The translations under genes and the position numbers were made by a program. Below, piece by piece: positions 51,068 through 60,666 of a stretch of 64,000 nt of DNA; the first letter of the stretch is position 1, and the number at the start of each line of letters is the position of its first letter. The stretch comes from Pokkaliibacter sp046614695 (GTDB lineage Bacteria > Pseudomonadota > Gammaproteobacteria > Pseudomonadales > Balneatricaceae): contig NZ_JBKKHQ010000021.1 of assembly GCF_046614695.1 (NCBI RefSeq), positions 124,001-188,000 of the forward strand, in the 5' to 3' direction. Under the pieces are notes generated by a model. The model made no database searches. It was not told where the DNA came from and saw only the letters and a list, made by a program, of their open reading frames with translations.

Positions 51068-52534
51068 TTACTGGTGATAAGTCTCGCCGTTGATCACCAG
51101 ACTCTGACCGTTGTACTGACAGCTGGCTGAGGCATCCGGCATGGTGGTGGTCTGCATGACCTCGCCTGACGACACCAGCTTGTAGTGGGCGGGCTGGTAC
51201 TTAAAGCTGATGGTGTCGGCCGTCGCTTTAAAGCTGAAACCCACCTCAAAACGATACTGGCCGGAGCCATCCAGCTGCACCAGAGTGCCGGAGCCGGCGC
51301 CCGGGTCTGTCAGTGTCAGGGTGCTAAGGCCGCCGTCTTTCACGAACTTGCCCACGGCGCGGGTGCAATTGATCTCACCGTTTTGACTGGCGCTGGTATC
51401 ACCGATCAGTGAGGTGGTGCTCTCTTCCGGACTGCCGCCAGGGTTAGAGCTGTCGCCCACCGGCGGCATGCCTTCGGATTCCATGGCGACCTGATTCATC
51501 AGCGCGCGCTCATCCTGCAGACGCAGGTACTCGGTTTCAGAGTCGATGAGCTTGCCATCGAACATCATGCAGGTGGTGACCGTTCCGTCCGCGCTGGTAC
51601 AGGGCAGTCGGCCTGTCATCGAAGGAATGGTGGAGGCATCGGAGACTTCCATCCACTGGCCGCTGTGCCAGGTTATCCGTCCGGAGCCATAGGGCACGCC
51701 ATCGCGCAGTTTACCGCGCCATTTATCGTTGTTTTTGAAAGTGAATGTGCCTTCGGCTGGCGTTAGACCGTCATAGGTGCCGACAAACTGGCTGCCATCG
51801 GGCCAATGGGTAATGCTGCCTTCGGTCAGCTGCAGCTTGTTATCCAGCTGGCCTGTCACCGTGCGGCCATCTTCAAAGTCCATGGTGCCACGTGGGCCTG
51901 TACCCGCCAGCCAAAGTGCATTACGCAGGGTCAGTACGGTCTGGTCGTCTTTCTTAAAGATAAAGGTGGCACGGCCCGTGCGCAGACCATGATCCTGCGG
52001 GCCCTGATAAGTAATGTCGTAGCCGGACTGGCTTGGAAGTGTGAAGGCTTTGTAGGAGCTGTCGATCGGTTGCGTGACCGGCGGCTGATTGGCGGCTGTC
52101 ATTGGGCCATGAACTTCAATGTCATCCGACAGCCAGCCGATGTCGACATAAAGCTCGGTCAGCTGACCTGCCTGCACATCGACCCAGCCGGAATAGCGCG
52201 TTTCATCCAGATGTTTCACGGTCACCCAGTAACGATCCGGCCAGAGGGGGTAACCCTGATTCTGGCCATTCTGCATTTGTGGTGTTGTGAAAGGCACAAA
52301 ACCCTGATTGCTCTCGGCCTTGGAGACTTCCATCGTCCAGCCATAGTAGCTGCCTGAGCTGGCATTTTTTAAGCGCAGGGAAAGGGTGCCGGGCAGGGTG
52401 TTGGCCTGGGTGGCCTCTGCCATCGAGCCTGAGTTAGCGGTATTGCCGTAGCCTGACCCTGTCGTTGGCGCTGATCCACAGCCTGAAAGAAGCAGAAGGG
52501 CTGCCATCGGGGCAAGCAGGACAAGACGACGCAT
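51068..52534 (-). CDS. Lipoprotein with MORN-like repeats
   Basis: 488 residues with a lipoprotein signal (MRRLVLLAPMAALLLLSGC). After a Ser/Gly/Thr-rich linker and a beta-rich domain (about 45-150), residues 220-320 show MORN-like units: FEDGRTVTGQLDNKLQL, HWPDGSQFVGTYDGLTP and FKNNDKWRGKLRDGVPYGSGRITWHSGQW. The C-terminal part is a separate Ser/Thr-rich domain with two Cys (INCTRAV and ASCQYNG). It should sit on the periplasmic or outer-membrane face. I recognise no named family and give no function. Confidence 0.8.
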   Translation of the reverse strand: MRRLVLLAPMAALLLLSGCGSAPTTGSGYGNTANSGSMAEATQANTLPGTLSLRLKNASSGSYYGWTMEVSKAESNQGFVPFTTPQMQNGQNQGYPLWPDRYWVTVKHLDETRYSGWVDVQAGQLTELYVDIGWLSDDIEVHGPMTAANQPPVTQPIDSSYKAFTLPSQSGYDITYQGPQDHGLRTGRATFIFKKDDQTVLTLRNALWLAGTGPRGTMDFEDGRTVTGQLDNKLQLTEGSITHWPDGSQFVGTYDGLTPAEGTFTFKNNDKWRGKLRDGVPYGSGRITWHSGQWMEVSDASTIPSMTGRLPCTSADGTVTTCMMFDGKLIDSETEYLRLQDERALMNQVAMESEGMPPVGDSSNPGGSPEESTTSLIGDTSASQNGEINCTRAVGKFVKDGGLSTLTLTDPGAGSGTLVQLDGSGQYRFEVGFSFKATADTISFKYQPAHYKLVSSGEVMQTTTMPDASASCQYNGQSLVINGETYHQ

Positions 52535-52670
52535 GAGACTCTCCTTAATCGCGAATGGAGAAACTTTAGCAGCACCGGCGCTGGCAGTGAAGAAAAAGGG
52601 GAAGGCGTGAGCGCGTTGCCTCGTGAAGCGCAGAGGATCGAGCCGGATAAGGGGTTATGGGATAAGGCAG

Positions 52671-52702
52671 AAAAAACTGAGGCTGACATGGGTCAGCCTC
52701 AG
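52671..52702 (-). terminator. Terminator after the MFS transporter gene
   Basis: On the minus strand CTGAGGCTGAC-CCAT-GTCAGCCTCAG followed by TTTTTT. Confidence 0.92.
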
Positions 52703-52727
52703 GAGAGTGAGCCGTTCTCGCTTAATG

Positions 52728-54059
52728 TCAGGCTGAGGTTGCCGCTGTCAGGTTGGCATTCTGACGACGGGTGGCGCTCAGGGTCAGCCCCAGCGCCATA
52801 CCTAGTACACCCAAACCGGCAATATAGTACGTTGGTGCCAGGGGGTTTTCTTTCAGCAGCAGCGTGACCAGCATCGGCGTGGTGCCACCGAAAATGGCGT
52901 AGGCCAGATTGTAAGAGAAGGACAATCCGGTGAAGCGCACGGCGGCCGGGAAGGAGGAGACGGCAATGGCAGGAACGACGCCAGTCAGGCCGACAAAGAA
53001 GCCCACGACGATATACATCGCTACCAGATGGGTCGGATCAGTCAGTACGGTGGAATAGAACCACCAGTAGCTAATGCCCATGCCCGCACTGAAAATAAAG
53101 AGAACAGGACCGCTACCGAAACGGTCAGCCAGAGCGCCAGAGACCATGCAGCCCACGATCACCGCAATAATCGCCATACTGTTGGCAAACAACGTGGTTT
53201 GCGCAGGCAGGTGCGCCAGTTTCTGCAGTAGGGTTGGCGTCATCAAAATAGCGACGACGATGGCGCCGGTCAGAATCCAGGTCACCAGCATGGATACCAC
53301 AATACCGCTGCGATGGTTACGCAGAATCGCTTTCAGGGGCATTTCCTCAGCCAGCTCTTTGCGCTGCTGCATCTCGGTAAATACCGGAGTCTCATGCAGC
53401 CAGCGGCGCAGGTACATGGTGATAAAGCCCAGAATGCCGCCCAGCAGGAAAGGCAGACGCCAGGCGTAATCATTCAGCTCTTCTGCCGAGAAGGTTGCAT
53501 TAATAATGGTGGCAACGACAGAGCCCAGCAAAATGCCCGCGACCAGACCGGCCGACAATGTGCCACAGGCAAAGTTGGTGCGGTTGGCGGGCACGTGTTC
53601 GGTAACGAATACCCAGGCGCCGGGGGCTTCGCCACCAATCGCAGCACCCTGTAGCACACGCATCAGCAGCAGTGCCAGAGGCGCAAACAGACCCCAGGTT
53701 TCATAAGTAGGTAACAGGCCCATCAGCAGAGTGGGGCAGGCCATCAGCAAAATGGAGAACATGAACATACGCTTGCGGCCGATCAGATCGCCGAAGTGCG
53801 CCATGATGACGCCGCCCAGGGGGCGGGCAATGTAACCTGCGGCGAAAATACCAAAGGTCTGTACCTGACGTAGCCAGTCGGGCATGTCAGGTGGGAAGAA
53901 CAGTTTACCGACGACTGCCGCGAAGAAGACGAAAATGACGAAGTCGTAGAATTCCAGGGCGCCGCCCAGGGCAGACAAAGACAGGGTTTTTGCATCCCCA
54001 CGGCTGAGGGGACGATGCAGATCCGCGGCACTCAAGGCCCGGTTCTGGGAAGTGTTCAT
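52728..54059 (-). CDS. MFS transporter, metabolite:H+ symporter (MHS) type
   Basis: 443 residues with 12 membrane segments. MHS-family marks are the N-terminal ALGGALEFYDFVIFVFFAAVVG, GYIARPLGGVIMAHFGDLIGRKRMF with the DxxGRK loop, and MRVLQGAAIGGEAPGAW. Family members such as ProP, ShiA and KgtP import osmolytes or carboxylates with protons. GAGAG precedes the ATG by 7 nt. It is monocistronic. The GGE-APG stretch is shared by several sub-groups, so the substrate is not called. Confidence 0.9.
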   Translation of the reverse strand: MNTSQNRALSAADLHRPLSRGDAKTLSLSALGGALEFYDFVIFVFFAAVVGKLFFPPDMPDWLRQVQTFGIFAAGYIARPLGGVIMAHFGDLIGRKRMFMFSILLMACPTLLMGLLPTYETWGLFAPLALLLMRVLQGAAIGGEAPGAWVFVTEHVPANRTNFACGTLSAGLVAGILLGSVVATIINATFSAEELNDYAWRLPFLLGGILGFITMYLRRWLHETPVFTEMQQRKELAEEMPLKAILRNHRSGIVVSMLVTWILTGAIVVAILMTPTLLQKLAHLPAQTTLFANSMAIIAVIVGCMVSGALADRFGSGPVLFIFSAGMGISYWWFYSTVLTDPTHLVAMYIVVGFFVGLTGVVPAIAVSSFPAAVRFTGLSFSYNLAYAIFGGTTPMLVTLLLKENPLAPTYYIAGLGVLGMALGLTLSATRRQNANLTAATSA

Positions 54060-54383
54060 GGCATACTCTCGTTAGGTAGTGTTGTTATTCAGTCGTCTTT
54101 TCAGGTGGCCGCCGGCGATTATGATTCGCGGTCGGCAAGCACGGGGTGCTGCACCTGTTCACAGGGTGTGCCGGGACGTTGTCTTGTCGCCTGGCGTTTT
54201 CCGGTAGGACGCTATCCTGAAGGATCGCTTTTATTGTTGTGATGCGTGCCATGAACGCATGAACATGCAGGCACTGCGAGAGCAGAAGAAGTCACCGGAC
54301 CCAACACTCTAGCAGAGAGGGTGGCGTCCGGTTATCACTAATTGTGTAAAAAGTATGTTTTTCTTAAGGAATGCTATAGAAAG
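54060..54383. other. Intergenic region upstream of the MFS gene
   Basis: About 320 nt without a supportable gene; a short imperfect inverted repeat ATGCGT/ACGCAT lies near 54243. It should hold the MFS promoter, which I could not pin down. Confidence 0.4.
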
Positions 54384-55349
54384 TTACAGGCGTGGCAGTG
54401 TGCCGCTGTCTGTCAGCCGATGGCGCAGAATGTCGCGGAATTCATCCGGGTTTTTCATATAGGTACCATCCGGGTGAATCTGCTCAAGACGGGAAAGCCA
54501 AAAACGCATCGCGGCGGTTTGCAGCATCAGTGGCCAGTAATCATGCTCGGCATCCGTGAATGGGCGAACCTTGGCGTACGAGCTCAGCAGCGCTGCGAGA
54601 TGCTCTTTACGCCAGCTGCCGTCCGGATTGATACACCAGTCGTTGGCCGTGATCGCCAGATCATAAAGCAGATAGCTGGTGCTGGCGTTGTAGATATCGA
54701 TGATGGCGGTCAGCTCACCCTCATGGAAAAGGGCGTTGTCATGGAACAGGTCGCCATGGGTGACGCCTGTGGGCAGGCGAACAGTAGCCTTTTCTGCCTC
54801 CAAGAAACGGTCAAAACTGGTCACCGCCTGCTGCATGAGCAGCGCATCGGCCGGAGCCAGTTGCTGGGCACGAATCTGTGACTCGCGGCGCCACCAGAAC
54901 ACGCCGCGGTGGGCCTGGCGAGTCATGAAGAAATCATCACCCGCCTGATGAAAGCGCGCCAGATACTCGCCAATCACACCGCATTGAGCCACGGTGAGTT
55001 CATGGCGTGGCAAGTGAGCGCCCTTAAAACGCGGCAGTATCAGTGCCGGACGGCGGTTCAGGGTATGCAGGGCGATGCCGTTCTTATCCTGAAAAGGTGC
55101 GGGTACGGGAATACCTGCACGGGCAAGCCAGGTGGTGAGTTCAACAAAGAACGGCAGTTCGGCCTCAGGCAGGTCTTCAAACAGGGTCAGCACATACTCA
55201 CTGTGCTGGCCATCGCGTTCGAGGGTAATAAAGAAGTTGGTGTTCTCGACGCCTCCATCAATGCCTTTAATGGACACCCCCCGGCCCAGATCAAACGACT
55301 CCAGAAAGGTATCCAGTTCAGACAACGTGACGGGGGTGAAAACAGCCAT
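54384..55349 (-). CDS. thrB: Homoserine kinase (ThrB, aminoglycoside-phosphotransferase-fold type)
   Basis: 321 residues. It is the APH-fold ThrB of pseudomonads rather than the GHMP-kinase ThrB of enterobacteria: MAVFTPVTLSELDTFLESFDLG, GVENTNFFITLE, the catalytic loop VTHGDLFHDNALF with Asp and Asn, and the metal motif AIIDIYNAS. It phosphorylates homoserine on the way to threonine. The DUF2782 gene lies 12 nt upstream and polA is divergent, the arrangement common in Pseudomonas. Confidence 0.92.
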   Translation of the reverse strand: MAVFTPVTLSELDTFLESFDLGRGVSIKGIDGGVENTNFFITLERDGQHSEYVLTLFEDLPEAELPFFVELTTWLARAGIPVPAPFQDKNGIALHTLNRRPALILPRFKGAHLPRHELTVAQCGVIGEYLARFHQAGDDFFMTRQAHRGVFWWRRESQIRAQQLAPADALLMQQAVTSFDRFLEAEKATVRLPTGVTHGDLFHDNALFHEGELTAIIDIYNASTSYLLYDLAITANDWCINPDGSWRKEHLAALLSSYAKVRPFTDAEHDYWPLMLQTAAMRFWLSRLEQIHPDGTYMKNPDEFRDILRHRLTDSGTLPRL

Positions 55350-55361
55350 ACTAGCTTCCGC

Positions 55362-55637
55362 TTACCATTGAAAAATGACCCACTTGGGAATTCGCAGCTG
55401 CGAGCGATCGCTCTCTCGCATGCCGCCATCTACGGGCACCAGATAATAGGGCTTGCCGTTCTTGGGCACCACCTTAATTTCAACCACCTCACCGTTGACG
55501 CGGTATTCATAGAAGGTTTTATCGGTCTTGTGAGTGATGATGATCTGTGGTTCGCCAAGATCATCATCGGCGGCATAACTGACGCCACTGAAAGCGGCGG
55601 TGGTGGCCAGCAGGCCAGCCAGTATCCATTTGCGCAT
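55362..55637 (-). CDS. DUF2782 family secreted protein
   Basis: 91 residues with a signal peptide (RKWILAGLLATTAAFSGVSYA) and a small beta domain containing PQIIITHKTDKTFYEYRVNGE and PKNGKPYYLVPVDGG. The family is known from gammaproteobacteria next to polA and thrB and has no defined role. It is probably co-transcribed with thrB. Confidence 0.85.
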   Translation of the reverse strand: MRKWILAGLLATTAAFSGVSYAADDDLGEPQIIITHKTDKTFYEYRVNGEVVEIKVVPKNGKPYYLVPVDGGMRESDRSQLRIPKWVIFQW

Positions 55638-55771
55638 GACTGTCTCCTTGTTTTGTCAGGTTGCAGGGTGGTCAGCGGAAAGGAAAACCTGTCCCGCTTC
55701 GCCTGCACCGGCCTTTTGTCACTGCCGGGGATTCTTTATCATGGCGGGCCTGCCCAAAAAGGAAACTCGCC

Positions 55772-58522
55772 ATGTCTGCTTCAGCACCCCGCGCACCTTT
55801 GGTACTCGTGGATGGTTCATCCTATCTGTATCGCGCGTACCACGCGCTGCCGCCACTGAATAATGCCAAGGGCCAGCCCACCGGTGCCATCAAGGGCGTT
55901 CTCGGTATGCTGCGCTCACTGCGACAGGCGTATCCTGATTCTCTAACCGTGGTGGTGTTTGACGCCAAGGGCAAGACATTCCGCGATGATATGTACCCTG
56001 AATACAAGGCCAACCGTCCTTCCATGCCGGACGATCTGCGCTCGCAGATCGAACCTTTGCACGAAGCCATCCGTGCGCTGGGCTATCCGCTTCTGGCGGT
56101 TACCGGCGTTGAAGCGGACGATGTTATCGGCACTTTGGCGCAGCAAGCCTGGCAGGCCAGGCAGCCGACGGTGATCTCGACCGGCGACAAGGATATGGCA
56201 CAGCTCGTCAATGAGCACGTGACCCTCGTCAACACCATGACCAATACCACCATGGATATTGAGGGCGTGAAGGAAAAGTTCGGCGTCGCGCCCGAGCGCA
56301 TTATCGATTACCTCGCGCTGATTGGCGATAAGGTCGACAACGTCCCGGGCGTGCCCAGTTGCGGCCCGAAAACCGCAGTGAAGTGGCTGGAAGCCTATGG
56401 CTCGCTGGATGGCGTGCTGGAACATGCCGAAGAAGTAACAGGCAAGGTCGGTGAGAAACTGCGTGAATTTGCGCCTGAGCTGCCGTTGTCCCGCGATCTG
56501 GTGACCATCAAGTGTGATGTGGAACTGGAAGAACCCCTCGCCGCGCTGGCGATGAAAGCGCCCGATACCGATCTGCTTTTCACTCTGTACACCGAGCTTG
56601 AGTTCAAAGGCTGGCTGGCGGAGCTTAAGCGCGGCGGTCCGCTGGCGACGCCGGAGTCTGCAGAAGTCGCGGCTGATCAGGGTGAGCTCGCTGAAGCGAT
56701 CAGCTTCCCGACCGACACGCGTTACGAAACGATCCTGACGCAGGAAGATTTTGATCGCTGGCTGGAGAAGCTGAACAAGGCGGAGATTTTCGCGCTGGAT
56801 ACCGAAACCACGTCGCTGGATTACATGGAGGCGCAGCTGGTGGGCATTTGTCTGGCGGTTGAGCCCGGCGAGGCGGCGTATATTCCTATGGCCCATGACT
56901 ATCTTGGCGCCCCCGCTCAGCTCGATCGCAACAAGGTGATTGCCGCACTGAAGCCAATACTTGAAGACGAGAATAAGGCCAAGGTGGGGCAGCACCTCAA
57001 GTACGACATGAACGTGCTGGCCAGTTATGACGTTGAACTGAAAGGCATCGCGGATGACACCATGCTGGCGTCCTACGTGCTAAACAGCACGGCGACTCGC
57101 CATAACATGGATGATCTGGCCAAGTTTTATCTTGATCACACCACCATCAGTTTTGAGGATATTGCCGGTAAAGGCGCCAAGCAGCTGACCTTTAACCAGA
57201 TCGAGCTGGAAAAGGCCGCGCCGTACGCCTGTGAAGATGCCGACATCACCCTGCGCCTGCATCAGGTGCTGCAAGCCAAACTGACAGCGGAGCCTAAGCT
57301 CAAAACCCTGCTGACGGATCTGGAACTGCCGCTGGCGCCGATTCTGTCGCGGATTGAGCGCACCGGTGCGCGTATTGATGCCGAACGTCTGCACCAGCAA
57401 AGCCAGCAGCTGGCCACGCGTATGCAGGAGCTGGAAGCCGAAGCCCATGAGCTGGCTGGTGAGGCCTTTAACCTTGGCTCAACTAAACAGCTGGGCGAGA
57501 TTTTGTTTGAACGCCAGAAGTTGCCAGTACTGAAGAAAACCCCCAAGGGCGCCCCTTCGACCTCCGAAGAAGTGCTGGCGGAGCTGGCGCTGGATTATCC
57601 GCTGCCCAAGGTGATTCTGGAGTACCGCAGCCTCAGCAAACTGAAGTCGACCTATACCGACAAGTTGCCGGAGATGATCAAGCCGAAAACCGGTCGCGTA
57701 CATACTTCTTATCATCAGGCGGTAACGGCCACTGGCCGTTTGTCTTCGACGGATCCGAACCTGCAGAACATCCCGGTGCGTAGCGAAGAAGGCCGCAAGA
57801 TTCGTCAGGCGTTTGTGGCACCTGAGGGTTATGTGCTGATGGCGGCGGACTATTCGCAGATTGAGCTTCGCATCATGGCGCACCTTTCGGATGATCAGGG
57901 TCTGCTGACTGCCTTCTCCCACGGGGAAGATATCCACAAGGCGACGGCGGCAGAGGTTTTTGGTGTGTCGCTGGAAGGGGTCAGTGCGGACCAGCGTCGC
58001 AGTGCCAAGGCGATCAACTTTGGCCTGATTTATGGCATGTCGGCCTTTGGTCTGGCTAAGCAGCTCGGGATTAATCGTACCGATGCGCAAACCTACATCG
58101 ACCGTTATTTCACCCGTTATCCCGGCGTGAAACGCTATATGGACAACACCCGTAGTGATGCAGGTGAAAAGGGCTTTGTCGAAACCCTGTTTGGTCGCCG
58201 TTTGTACCTGCCGGATATCAAATCCAGCAATGGCATGCGTCGTCAGGCGGCGGAACGTACGGCGATCAACGCGCCGATGCAGGGCACCGCGGCAGATATT
58301 ATCAAGCGCGCCATGCTGGCGGTGGATGCGGCTTTGGGCGCCAGTGACCTGGATGCCCGCATGATCATGCAGGTACACGATGAACTGGTACTGGAAGTGA
58401 AGGCCGATCAGGTCGAGGCCGTTAAAGCGCTGATCACTAAGGCCATGAGCGAAGCGGCAGAACTTAAAGTGCCACTGCTGGTGGAAGTCGGTACGGGCTG
58501 CAGCTGGGAAGAGGCGCACTGA
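55772..58522 (+). CDS. polA: DNA polymerase I
   Basis: 916 residues from ATG 55772 (AAGGA upstream). Three domains are present: 5'-3' exonuclease (LVLVDGSSYLYRAYHAL, VEADDVIGTLA, GDKVDNVPGVPSCGPKTA), 3'-5' exonuclease with intact FALDTETTSLD and CEDADITLRL, and polymerase with motif A (AADYSQIELRIMAHLS), motif B (RRSAKAINFGLIYGMSAFG) and motif C (MQVHDELVLEV). It fills gaps after RNA-primer removal and in repair. The proofreading residues are kept, unlike in some relatives. A terminator follows. Confidence 0.97.
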   Translation: MSASAPRAPLVLVDGSSYLYRAYHALPPLNNAKGQPTGAIKGVLGMLRSLRQAYPDSLTVVVFDAKGKTFRDDMYPEYKANRPSMPDDLRSQIEPLHEAIRALGYPLLAVTGVEADDVIGTLAQQAWQARQPTVISTGDKDMAQLVNEHVTLVNTMTNTTMDIEGVKEKFGVAPERIIDYLALIGDKVDNVPGVPSCGPKTAVKWLEAYGSLDGVLEHAEEVTGKVGEKLREFAPELPLSRDLVTIKCDVELEEPLAALAMKAPDTDLLFTLYTELEFKGWLAELKRGGPLATPESAEVAADQGELAEAISFPTDTRYETILTQEDFDRWLEKLNKAEIFALDTETTSLDYMEAQLVGICLAVEPGEAAYIPMAHDYLGAPAQLDRNKVIAALKPILEDENKAKVGQHLKYDMNVLASYDVELKGIADDTMLASYVLNSTATRHNMDDLAKFYLDHTTISFEDIAGKGAKQLTFNQIELEKAAPYACEDADITLRLHQVLQAKLTAEPKLKTLLTDLELPLAPILSRIERTGARIDAERLHQQSQQLATRMQELEAEAHELAGEAFNLGSTKQLGEILFERQKLPVLKKTPKGAPSTSEEVLAELALDYPLPKVILEYRSLSKLKSTYTDKLPEMIKPKTGRVHTSYHQAVTATGRLSSTDPNLQNIPVRSEEGRKIRQAFVAPEGYVLMAADYSQIELRIMAHLSDDQGLLTAFSHGEDIHKATAAEVFGVSLEGVSADQRRSAKAINFGLIYGMSAFGLAKQLGINRTDAQTYIDRYFTRYPGVKRYMDNTRSDAGEKGFVETLFGRRLYLPDIKSSNGMRRQAAERTAINAPMQGTAADIIKRAMLAVDAALGASDLDARMIMQVHDELVLEVKADQVEAVKALITKAMSEAAELKVPLLVEVGTGCSWEEAH

Positions 58523-58587
58523 GTTAGCCTCAGCGACTTTTCAACAGCCCGTCACTGATCTGACACACGGGCGTTATCCACAATCAG

Positions 58588-58622
58588 GCCTGCTTCTGCG
58601 ACTCTCGGAAGCAGGCTTTTTT
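58588..58622 (+). terminator. Terminator after polA
   Basis: Arms GCCTGCTTC (58588-58596) and GAAGCAGGC (58608-58616), then TTTTTTA. Confidence 0.88.
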
Positions 58623-58656
58623 ATGGGCGCTTTAGTGGTTGTCGTGATGCAGCCGC

Positions 58657-59589
58657 TCAGCGAGCCAGATCCGCGCTGCCAAAGGCCACGGCATCATGGG
58701 CATGCAGGCTTTCCTGATGTTGCACCTTTACGGAGACCTGCGTGAAGCCCGCTTGCTGTAATCCCTGCAGCAGGATGCGGCTGGCATCTTCGACATACAT
58801 CAACTGCGAGCCATTGCGCACCGCAAAGGCTTGTTCATCCGCCCGCTTGACCAGTGTCTGTACTGGCGTCTGCAAGAGATCTTCCGCAAGCGTAATCAGC
58901 TCAGGTAGCCCCCAGTGATGGGCATCGGCAGCAATGGGAAGCTGTAAGGTGGCGATACTGCGCTGGCTGTGGGGTGTCGCCATGCTGCCATGCGCTTGTA
59001 GCCAGTCGTAAACCCGGGCCAGCGTCAGTGTGTCGCTGGCGTTTTCCGCAAAGGCCTGCAGGAAGGCGTCCGCCAAGTATTGTCGACTTAGCGCGGCAGA
59101 GCAGGGGCAGGTTGAGGAGTAGTGAAGATCCACTTCGAGGCTGATCTGACTTTCACCCAGATGGGCATTGTGTTCACCCAGTATCCGCACAGGATAACGC
59201 TGCCAGCCACTGCGTTCAGCGGTCACCAGCGCCGGGCGGCTGAGATAGAAATCAAAATGCCATTCACTGCGTGCCAATAAGCTTTGGCATTCGTCATGGC
59301 TGGCAATCGCGCGTGCCAGTAACAAATCCAGAGCTACGGGAGTCAGTGGTTGCGTCGCCATTTCCTGTGCCAGTGCATAGAGCCGTGACATGTGAATCCC
59401 TTTGGGGCCATTACGCGAGCCGGGCAGGTCTACGCCGATGCTGACCTGCGCCTGAGAGTGGCGCATGCCATCAATCTCGTTCAGGCGAATGGGCAGAAAG
59501 ATGGATTCCATGCCAACCCATTCCAGTGATGGCATGGCAGAGTTAAGGGGTTGGCGGGCTGTATCTGGAAGGGGTTGTGGGCTGTGCAT
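58657..59589 (-). CDS. folE2: Zinc-independent GTP cyclohydrolase IB
   Basis: 310 residues. FolE2 marks are VGMESIFLPIRLN, SIGVDLPGSRNGPKGIHMSRLY, SHDECQSLLAR, and the catalytic HYSSTCPCSAALSRQY. It makes 7,8-dihydroneopterin triphosphate for folate and can use metals other than zinc, so bacteria switch to it under zinc starvation. A Zur-box-like site lies 25 nt upstream of the ATG, which fits this role. The N-terminal ~25 residues are variable. It stands alone, with no other zinc-paralogue gene adjacent. Confidence 0.94.
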   Translation of the reverse strand: MHSPQPLPDTARQPLNSAMPSLEWVGMESIFLPIRLNEIDGMRHSQAQVSIGVDLPGSRNGPKGIHMSRLYALAQEMATQPLTPVALDLLLARAIASHDECQSLLARSEWHFDFYLSRPALVTAERSGWQRYPVRILGEHNAHLGESQISLEVDLHYSSTCPCSAALSRQYLADAFLQAFAENASDTLTLARVYDWLQAHGSMATPHSQRSIATLQLPIAADAHHWGLPELITLAEDLLQTPVQTLVKRADEQAFAVRNGSQLMYVEDASRILLQGLQQAGFTQVSVKVQHQESLHAHDAVAFGSADLAR

Positions 59590-59613
59590 CGGATCAGACT
59601 CACTAAGCTATAA

Positions 59614-59632
59614 AATGTTATATCATAACATT
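59614..59632. promoter_or_regulatory. Zur box upstream of folE2
   Basis: AATGTTATA-T-CATAACATT: 19 bp, symmetric at 8 of 9 positions, very close to the enterobacterial Zur consensus. It is stronger than the two znu sites. Confidence 0.8.
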
Positions 59633-59816
59633 ATACAGTTAAGAGGAAGTTCCGGGTCAAATCCAGCAGGCAAAGAGGCAAGTGAGAAGCCGCTCGGTTA
59701 GGGCAGCGGGTAAAAATAAGGTTACAGGAGATGACATGGAATAAGGGCGGGGATGGCTACACACGACCGGTATCAGTGATTCTATTCGGCGGTGTGTAGC
59801 GAACAAGTCGGACGTA

Positions 59817-60488
59817 TTACTCGGTGGCGGTATCGTCTTCTGAGGTATCTTCGACGGCAGGGCCCAGCAGCCAGTCATCCAGACGGTGTGCCAGCTGTTC
59901 GACACCGGTTTTCTTCAGCGATGAAAAAAGCTGCACGCTGACCAGATCTCCCATGCGATCACGCAGCTCATTGCGCAGCTTCGCCATCGTGGAGGACGCT
60001 GGTCCCTTGTTAATTTTGTCGGCTTTGGTCAGCAGAATGTGCAGAGGCATTTTGGCATCAATGCACCACTCCACCAGAATTTCATCGAACTCGGTCATGG
60101 GATGGCGCACGTCCATCATCAGCACCAGCCCTTTAAGGCTTTGGCGATCAGCCAGGTAATCGCTGATGTGGGCTTGCCAGTCGAGTTTCATGGCGACGGG
60201 CACTTTGGCGTAGCCATAACCCGGCAGGTCGACCAGGTAAATCGGCGGGTTCTCAACCCCGTTAGGGACCTTGAGAGAGAAGTAGTTGATCAGCTGCGTG
60301 CGCCCTGGCGTTTTCGAGGTGCGCGCCAGTTTGCTTTGCTGAGTCAGCGCATTGATGGCACTGGATTTACCCGCATTGGAACGACCCGCGAAAGCGACCT
60401 CGCACGTTTCATCGGGCGGGCACTGGCTCACTTTGGCCGCACTGATGGCATAGCGGGCTGTGTGGTAATTGACGCGTGAGGTTAGCAT
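59817..60488 (-). CDS. engB: Ribosome biogenesis GTPase (EngB/YsxC/YihA)
   Basis: 223 residues. G1 AFAGRSNAGKSS, G2/G3 TSKTPGRTQLINYF and VDLPGYGYAKV, G4 LLTKADKI are all intact, with the EngB start YHTARYAISAAKVSQCP. It acts in large-subunit assembly. The C-terminal ~15 residues are acidic and Thr-rich. It is divergent from the cytochrome c4 gene, as in related genomes. Confidence 0.95.
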   Translation of the reverse strand: MLTSRVNYHTARYAISAAKVSQCPPDETCEVAFAGRSNAGKSSAINALTQQSKLARTSKTPGRTQLINYFSLKVPNGVENPPIYLVDLPGYGYAKVPVAMKLDWQAHISDYLADRQSLKGLVLMMDVRHPMTEFDEILVEWCIDAKMPLHILLTKADKINKGPASSTMAKLRNELRDRMGDLVSVQLFSSLKKTGVEQLAHRLDDWLLGPAVEDTSEDDTATE

Positions 60489-60666
60489 GGTGATCGTGCT
60501 CTGGCTGACTCAGCAACGGATAAGCTCGTTTTTGAGTGCTGGGTGGTTCACTATAATGCCGATCAGATGCGGGCAACGGCATTGTCGATGTCTTGGTGCC
60601 CTATGATACTGAAAAAAACCAATAAATGATTGTGCCCGGCGGGCCAATCCGAACCAGGATAAGCAA

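Noticed and set aside
57479..58519. Long minus-strand frames opposite polA (also 55943-56995)
   Set aside because: Shadows of the polymerase gene; no start signals or recognisable motifs.
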